DNA of 64,000 bases, taken from positions 310,001 through 374,000 of the forward strand of contig CP137878.1 in the NCBI GenBank assembly GCA_034406715.1, given 5' to 3'. Origin of the DNA: Rhodotorula mucilaginosa. Its lineage: Eukaryota; Basidiomycota; Microbotryomycetes; Sporidiobolales; Sporidiobolaceae. Below, one piece after another: positions 58,718 through 64,000 of the stretch. How positions within the stretch are numbered: the first letter of the stretch is position 1; each line of letters opens with the position of its first letter. Made by a program: the position numbers and the translations under genes. Below the pieces are notes generated by a model. The model searched no databases and was not told where the DNA came from. It saw only the letters and a list, made by a program, of their open reading frames with translations.

Positions 58718-60265
58718 CTATGGCAACGACGGCGGCTCGACCCGCAAGTCGGCGAGGTGCATCGCCGTCCACATCAGGTCGGCCTGGGCAGAGTAGACTT
58801 CGGAGAGGAAGTGCACGCTGTCCTTTTTGAGCGAGAGCGGCGTCGTCCGGGTGAGGGAGAAAAAGTCGACGACGATCGTGTCGGGAAAGGTCGAGCGGAT
58901 GTACTCGTTCGCGACCGCGTTCTGCGCATTCTTGATGATCATGTTGTTGCGCATCGCCGACTGCGGGCCGTAGCTCTCCGGGATGGTGGAAGGCTCGGTG
59001 GCGGCCGTCAACAGGAGGTACGTCGACCGCGCCAAGCCGAACCGTTCTCGCAATCCGGCGTCGAGTCGGTCCATTCCGGCGCGCATCCCAGACTGGGTCA
59101 GGCCGGGGGCGTGCGAACCGAACGAGAGGAAGAGGTCCGTCACGCGGGTTTCGGTCGCGGTGAACGATTTCGGCCAGGCGGGTGTCGGCGCGAAGGGGAT
59201 CGAGTCGAGGTACGCAGCCAGTGATGAGAGGTTGATGGCGGCGAGGTTGCGGGCGTCGCTTGGGTCTTGTCGGACAAAGAACCACTGGAACGAGAGGACG
59301 ACGCCCGAGCCGGTTCCGTCGTGGAAGATTAATGTCGTCGGATGCTTCTCGTTTACGGCCGTATGCTCCGCCGCCAGCGTAAGGTTGAGCATCTCGGCGA
59401 GTCGAGTGACGAGGTACCGGCTGTTCGAGTCGCCGAGTACTTGGATCCAACGCAAATCCGGAGTGGCCGGAAGCGCGGAGCCGGCGGCGACGACGTTGCA
59501 GGGCATGCCCTCTTCGTCGGTAAAAACGAAGTCGTTCTCGGTCGCCATGTAGACAGCCGGTAAAGGGTCGAGCGTGGAACACGTCGAAGTGTCGGCGGAT
59601 CGACCGACCGCACGAGGGCCGTGTGCCAAGCGCACCCGCTCGCCCGTCTCGGAGCGGATCTCGTCGCCGCTGAACGCCGTGCCCGTATGCGCGACGTCTA
59701 ACGGCATACAGGCGGTGTCGTCACAGGGTTGACCGCTGTCGCCGCCGGGGTAGAAACCAAAATCGAGTCGAACCTCCAATTCGGTCGGACCGATAGTCGG
59801 CAGGAGCGGCGGAGGGAAGGACTCGTAGCGGTACACGCCGAGTTCGAGTTGGGACGGCGGATCCAGCAGGACGTGCGACTCGTTACCGTAACGCACCGTA
59901 ACGACGAAAGAAGCGGCCGCGAGCCCCGGACACTGGCGAAATGCTTCGTCGTCCGCCGGTCGAATGATGAGCGCGGGATTACGGCCTGGCGTCGCGTGCG
60001 CGACCCAGAACGACGCGTTGTTCCGTCCGTAGTACATCTCGAGTGTGTTGCATTTCCGACCAATACCGGCGACCGCAGACATTGTCCTCGGAACATAGGA
60101 GGATTCGAGGGCAACGACCGCCGACATAGCGATCACGGCGAGCGCGACTACGGCCAGGATGACATAGCTGGCTGTATTGTGGGGGTCACTAGTCAGTTGA
60201 CCGGCTTCGAGAATCTCGAGCGCACCGATCTGAAGGGGGACGTACTGCTGGTGCGCCGGTACCAA
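58718..60265 (-). CDS. Membrane-anchored SGNH/PC-esterase-like protein 1 (putative glycan acyltransferase or esterase)
   Basis: A single exon of 515 residues, unusual among the intron-rich neighbours. After about 30 cytosolic residues comes one membrane helix (ASYVILAVVALAVIAMSAVV), then a lumenal domain. It has a region with NASFWVAHATPGRNPALIIR and VYRYESFPPPLLPTIGPTEL, and then the SGNH-type blocks: LRWIQVLGDSNSRYLVTRLA (GDSxSR, nucleophile Ser) and, near the end, KKDSVHFLSEVYSAQADLMW (DxxH catalytic dyad). GDS plus a C-terminal DxxH is the signature of PC-esterase/TBL and Cas1-type proteins, which O-acetylate wall or capsule glycans. Whether it adds or removes an acyl group is not known. 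It lies next to GMD in the glycan gene run. Confidence 0.72.
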   Translation of the reverse strand: MVPAHQQYVPLQIGALEILEAGQLTSDPHNTASYVILAVVALAVIAMSAVVALESSYVPRTMSAVAGIGRKCNTLEMYYGRNNASFWVAHATPGRNPALIIRPADDEAFRQCPGLAAASFVVTVRYGNESHVLLDPPSQLELGVYRYESFPPPLLPTIGPTELEVRLDFGFYPGGDSGQPCDDTACMPLDVAHTGTAFSGDEIRSETGERVRLAHGPRAVGRSADTSTCSTLDPLPAVYMATENDFVFTDEEGMPCNVVAAGSALPATPDLRWIQVLGDSNSRYLVTRLAEMLNLTLAAEHTAVNEKHPTTLIFHDGTGSGVVLSFQWFFVRQDPSDARNLAAINLSSLAAYLDSIPFAPTPAWPKSFTATETRVTDLFLSFGSHAPGLTQSGMRAGMDRLDAGLRERFGLARSTYLLLTAATEPSTIPESYGPQSAMRNNMIIKNAQNAVANEYIRSTFPDTIVVDFFSLTRTTPLSLKKDSVHFLSEVYSAQADLMWTAMHLADLRVEPPSLP

Positions 60266-61087
60266 TTGGTCGACCTGCTCGCCCGCGAAAGAGCGCCGTC
60301 CTCGGCGCCAGTCTGTAGCGGATCATAACCCAGCTTTCGCGGCGCAGTCATAATGCATATGCGTAGCAGCGCGACCCACCGTCTCCGCCTCTGTGTAGCG
60401 GGATGCTTCGACTAGAGCTGGAGGAGATGAGGAACAGCGCCAGCGCGCGCCGGAACAATATCGGGAAGCCTCCGGCTGCACGCACACCAGCAGGCCGGCA
60501 CGTGGAGCGGTTATAACTTCCAAGCCAAGCCACGATCGTCGCTCCGGAAGACGCTGCTCGCGAGCTAGCGGGCGATAGCGTCGCTATCATTCTGGGGCGC
60601 GATGAGCGAGCGAGCAACGTTGGTGCGCGGTCGGCGGGCAATTCTTATCCTGCGGTTGAGCAACACGGCCTGGTCGCAGCAGGCAACAATATACACGCGT
60701 ATACTCGTACTGACTGGACGAGCTGTGCAGCGAGTTGCTTACGATAGCTTGGCGAGAGAGCTCGAGAAGAATCAAATGTCGTCCCGCGCACGACGATCCG
60801 CGAGGAACAAAGGATCGCGGTCGGCCGACTCGGCACATATATATAGCGCGCGGTACCGGTGGGCAGAATCACCTTAAGGCAGAATCCGACCAGCGTACTT
60901 AAGCTGCTTGACTTGGCGAAAACGGCAAGTAACATAAGTTACGTGTGATGAACTTGAAACGCGGGGTTGAACTCTGCCTGTAACGGTTTGGGTATGTAAC
61001 CGGCGCGAGTGTAATCATTCTTATGAAATTAGCCAGCTCTTTGCAGGCAGAGCTTGTACGCCCCTCGCAGGATCGTGTACGAAGGCG
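60266..61087. promoter_or_regulatory. Divergent promoter region between the two SGNH genes, with candidate TATA element
   Basis: This 822-base region lies between two divergent starts. TATATATA at 60838-60845 lies about 240 bases upstream of the plus-strand gene, and the motif is also a TATA candidate for minus-strand transcription. The stretch is otherwise without recognisable features. Open frames on both strands are short. Confidence 0.4.
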
Positions 61088-62838
61088 ATGATAGAGCTCC
61101 GACGGTCGGAAGACGGCGAGGCTGCCGAACCAAGCCGTGCGCCGTACCTCGACGACGAAGCTGAGAACGGCGAGGACGACTTTGGCGGCGAGCGGGTCGG
61201 CGAAGCTGGGATTCCGCTGCTCTCGGCTGCGTCGGAGCGAACACCGCAGCCGGCGTTGGCTCGGCATAGGGAGACGACTCCGATCTACCGGAGGAGAAGC
61301 ACGCTCCTCGCGGCGATTTGCGCTGTCGCCGTTCTAGTCGTGCTGTCGGGTCTCGCAGCAGTCAAGACAGGGTGAGTGGTGGGACGGAGGCCGGTATGGC
61401 AGCCTCGACGACGCCGCTAACTGCTCTCCCGCCGACGCACAGACTCGCCGACGGTCCGTCGCGGAATTTCCAACTCTTGCAGCGGAGGGTCGTCGCGAAA
61501 CTCAAGAATGGCGAGAGGCTACGGATCGGTATCGTCGGCGGCAGTATCTCGGCCATGCCGAACGCGTACGGGGACCACCTCGTCGAGTGGCTGAATCGGA
61601 ATTGGCCGGCGCGCGATGGGAGCCAGCACGAAGTGATCAACATGGCGATTCCGGGCAGCGAGTCGGGCGTCGCCAGCATCTGCCTCGGGAGCTTCTTCCG
61701 CTACAGCCCTTCGCGCGACGCCGAGCCGCCGATCGACCTCCTCCTCGTCGAGTTTGCGTACAACGACAATGGGATCTTGCCCGGGTCCGAAGGCGAGACC
61801 GACTTTACCATCTCGAGGACCTCCAACTACGAGCGGATCTTCCGTTCCGCACTCTCGTGGCCGATACCTGCGATGGTTATCGAACTCGTCTCGTACTCGG
61901 GCGACGTCCGTCGTCCGCCCCTGCGCAACTCGTTCCTGTCCTCGTCCGGTTACAGCCACGCGCTCGTCGCGCAGCACTACTCGGTGCCGGTCATCGACTT
62001 TGCTCAAACCATGTACAGCTGGCCACAACTTGACGACCTCGCCGGCTTTTATGTCGACAAGGGAATCCATCTCTCGCAGCCGGGACACATCCTCACGGCG
62101 AGCTTGATCGCGCGCGAGCTGATCCTGCAACTCTCGATCGGAACCAACGCCTCGTCTTCGGTCATCGACCTTTCCAAGGTGCATCCCGACAACAGCGGCC
62201 CGAGCTGGCCTCACGTCGCGGCGTGGAGCGCGCAGCCCTTCGCTCCGACGCCCGAGGCGCCGTCTCCGGATGCGCCGCTGTCGCCCCTTCCCCCGGCCCG
62301 CTGGCAGTACGGGCCGATGCGACAGTGGGAGTGCCTGTCGAGTCAGATCAACCATACAAAGGCGGCACTCGAGAACTCTGCCGTGGTGCAGGACGGGTGG
62401 GAGATGATGATCGACCAATCCGACGGCGGAAGGACTCGAAGTAAATCGCGTCCGGGCTTCACTGCCAACTCGACCGACTCGCACCTCGTCTACGATCTCG
62501 ACGGACGAGGGACGCAGGGCCCCACCGCGCTCCTGTACCGCCGGTCGTGGCGTGAGTCTGCCGACGCGCTGGTTTGGCTCGACCAAGACAAGTCCGCGGA
62601 CGGTGCGAAGCGCCCGAGTGGACCTTCTTGTCCTGAATCTCCCGTACGCCTTCACGGCACATGGACGACTCCGACGACCCAGATGGTGCTCGACGAGATC
62701 TGCGGCGGCGACAGCAGCTGGACGAGCAAGGCCGACTCGCAGAAGCCAACATACTTGCACGTCGTCACGGTCGAGCCGGATCGCGAAGAGAAGGAGGGCA
62801 AGTACTTCAAGAGTTATGGGTTCGCGGTTGCAGGGTAG
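61088..62838 (+). CDS. Membrane-anchored SGNH hydrolase-like protein 2
   Basis: Two exons (61088-61371, 61443-62838) give 559 residues. About 75 acidic cytosolic residues (MIELRRSEDGEAAEPSRAP...) precede one membrane helix (STLLAAICAVAVLVVLSGLA). The lumenal domain carries the SGNH blocks in order: LRIGIVGGSISAMPNAYGDH (block I, GGSIS), EVINMAIPGSESGVASICLG (block II Gly), PIDLLLVEFAYNDNGILPGS (block III, ...E-x-x-x-ND), and GFYVDKGIHLSQPGHILTAS (block V, D...H). A C-terminal beta-rich region (SDGGRTRSKSRPGFTANSTD, YRRSWRESADALVWLDQDKS) follows. This layout occurs in basidiomycete SGNH proteins thought to act on surface glycans. The gene is divergent from SGNH protein 1. Hydrolase versus acyltransferase is unresolved. 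Confidence 0.77.
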
Positions 62839-63208
62839 AACAGCTATATAGAAGTGTACAGAGCAGATTAGAGTCATAGCGTTTGCATCGAGCTGGACGA
62901 AAGATTATGCCTTTTTTGCGCCAGTCGGCGGCTTTTGCGGAATGGCACGACTGGCTGCGGAGCACACTCAAGCGGCTGGAAGAGAGAAGGCGATGTGAGG
63001 GCGATGCTTGCGATTCCGAAACGTTGCTCTACAACATGGCTGCTCGTGAGAATTGCATCTACCTATTTTGTCGGTCCTTCCCAGGTTTTCCAACCCCGAG
63101 AGCATCCCATGGGTCCACCTTCGACTCGCTCCCTGGCGGCGCAGAGTGCAGGTTCGCAGTAAGCACCCCGTCGCATATATGCGCGTCCTGAGCGGGGCTC
63201 GTATACAC
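62839..63208. other. Convergent intergenic region, 370 bases
   Basis: This gap lies between SGNH protein 2 (plus) and the GT90 gene (minus). It should hold both 3' UTRs. Nothing else is recognised. Confidence 0.5.
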
Positions 63209-64000
63209 TCACCGTGAGAGTTGGGTCTTGCAAAAGTCAACATCGACGTCCGAATGGTCGAGTTTGACGTCTGCCGCCTGCAGGTCTGCGTATTGGGACA
63301 GGATCGCCGCCAGCTGTTCCTTTGCCGCCTGCTTCGAGAGGTACGCGTCGGCAAAGGCCTCGGCGTGTTTGACGATCGACCGCGCATAGTCGTCGTGCTC
63401 GCGGAGCCAGCGGACCTTGTCGAGGAGGTCGCTGAAGTCCTCGGCGATCGGGACGTAGTGGACCCACGGAACGAGGAGCTTGTTGTGGGTGCAGAACCAA
63501 GCAGACTCGGTGAGGAGGGGTACGCTGCCGGTCTGTAAGATGGCAACGCCCCGCGACGAACCGAGGCCGCCGTCGATGTCGATGATGTACTTGAACTTGC
63601 TTTGCTCGTAGAATGACATCGGCTCGGAGAGCTGGATGCCCGCCTTCCGCAGGATGTCATCGTTTGTCGGCTGCGGGTAGAAACCCGTCTCAGGGTCGTC
63701 CGGACCGGCAGTGAGCGGGGGCATCGGCTTGGGCCGGAGCCTCGTCAAGCCAAAGTTGAGCATATCCTGATGCGCGTTCGCAAGTTGTACGGCTCGGAAG
63801 CGCGGGTTCGAATTCCAGTTGTCGGCGGCGAACGAAAAGCTGGCCGTGCCGCGAAAGATGACCTTGTCGACCTTTTCCTCCCATGGAGCGAGAGTTGACC
63901 GATTCGGCCAGACATAGTTGCCATTCGATCCATAGGCGACCGGATCAGGGATCGGAATGTCGAAATGTACGTCGGACGATCGCAAGGAGAAGATCAAGTA
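63209..64000 (-). CDS. GT90-family (CAP10-type) glycosyltransferase, C-terminal part (5' end outside window)
   Basis: The last 263 residues of a GT90 protein are present. Visible motifs are FDIPIPDPVAYGSNGNYVWP, KVDKVIFRGTASFSFAADNW (the 'W/F-RG' block), NSNPRFRAVQLANAHQDMLN, PMSFYEQSKFKYIIDIDGGL (the K-Y-x-I-x-IDG block), GSSRGVAILQTGSVPLLTES, LLVPWVHYVPIAEDFSDLLD (PW-HYVP block), and HAEAFADAYLSKQAAKEQLA. This is the core of Cap10/POGLUT-type enzymes. In Cryptococcus CAP10 is needed for capsule formation, and relatives transfer xylose or glucose. TGA at 63211-63209. The protein continues beyond the right edge, so its membrane anchor is not seen. It closes the visible part of the glycan gene run. 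Confidence 0.88.
   Translation of the reverse strand, partial: YLIFSLRSSDVHFDIPIPDPVAYGSNGNYVWPNRSTLAPWEEKVDKVIFRGTASFSFAADNWNSNPRFRAVQLANAHQDMLNFGLTRLRPKPMPPLTAGPDDPETGFYPQPTNDDILRKAGIQLSEPMSFYEQSKFKYIIDIDGGLGSSRGVAILQTGSVPLLTESAWFCTHNKLLVPWVHYVPIAEDFSDLLDKVRWLREHDDYARSIVKHAEAFADAYLSKQAAKEQLAAILSQYADLQAADVKLDHSDVDVDFCKTQLSR

Noticed and set aside
61519-62877. Minus-strand open frame of 452 codons
   Set aside because: It is antisense to SGNH protein 2, which has ordered catalytic blocks on the plus strand.
63798-63818. tRNA B-box-like sequence (gcgggttcgaattcc)
   Set aside because: It lies inside the GT90 coding sequence, with no matching A-box or acceptor stem.

Overview
This window reads as nuclear DNA of a basidiomycete yeast, most like the Microbotryomycetes (Rhodotorula/Sporobolomyces group). 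The reasons are high GC, closely packed genes on both strands, many short introns (about 60-100 nt, GTNNGN...CTGAC/CTGAT...YAG), serine/proline-rich low-complexity tails, and gene content such as URC1, NHA1, RPN13, an ING protein, cytochrome c peroxidase and phytochelatin synthase. This lineage is an inference from sequence features. No tRNA, rRNA, CRISPR array, retroelement or intact transposon was seen.

Layout. 0-2.6 kb: 5' part of RAD50 (minus) and the small V-ATPase subunit e gene (minus). 4.2-7.3 kb: a many-exon MFS sugar transporter (plus). 7.7-11.2 kb: a large CENP-B/psq-type HTH protein (minus). 11.2-14.3 kb: a gene-poor stretch. 14.3-16.2 kb: a divergent pair, a SCOC-like coiled-coil protein and a TMA23/GPATCH4-like G-patch protein. 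16.9-19.0 kb: a disordered protein of unknown function. 19.3-24.8 kb: URC1 (minus) divergent from cytochrome c peroxidase (plus). 25.3-29.8 kb: NHA1 cation/proton antiporter. 29.9-32.1 kb: ING/PHD protein (minus). 34.3-36.9 kb: arrestin-like protein. 37.1-38.8 kb: acetylpolyamine-amidohydrolase-like deacetylase. 39.5-40.8 kb: RPN13 (minus). 41.0-44.8 kb: a tandem duplicate pair encoding a FAR1/WRKY-GCM1-like Cys2-HxH finger. 45.1-46.4 kb: RNase H2 subunit C. 46.7-49.0 kb: a secreted protein with five CBM1-like modules (minus), divergent from phytochelatin synthase (49.8-51.4 kb).

The right 12 kb (51.7 kb to the window edge) is the most interesting part. Six neighbouring genes all point to surface or extracellular glycan assembly: a GT92 glycosyltransferase, a GT64 glycosyltransferase, GDP-mannose 4,6-dehydratase, two membrane-anchored SGNH/PC-esterase-like proteins and a GT90 (CAP10-type) glycosyltransferase that runs off the window. 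Together they suggest a clustered pathway that makes a deoxy-sugar donor (toward GDP-fucose or GDP-rhamnose), adds sugars in the secretory pathway and adds or removes acyl groups. I infer a capsule/exopolysaccharide or mannoprotein-glycan cluster. The enzyme families are recognisable; the pathway as a unit is a hypothesis.

Other structural points: a 3-nt microexon in the peroxidase gene, a GC-AG intron inside the Walker A motif of RAD50, a 28-bp C tract serving as the polypyrimidine tract of a URC1 intron, and the same phase-1 intron repeated in four CBM1 modules. Exon boundaries were worked out by eye from splice signals and reading-frame continuity, and family names come from recognised motifs, not from database searches.
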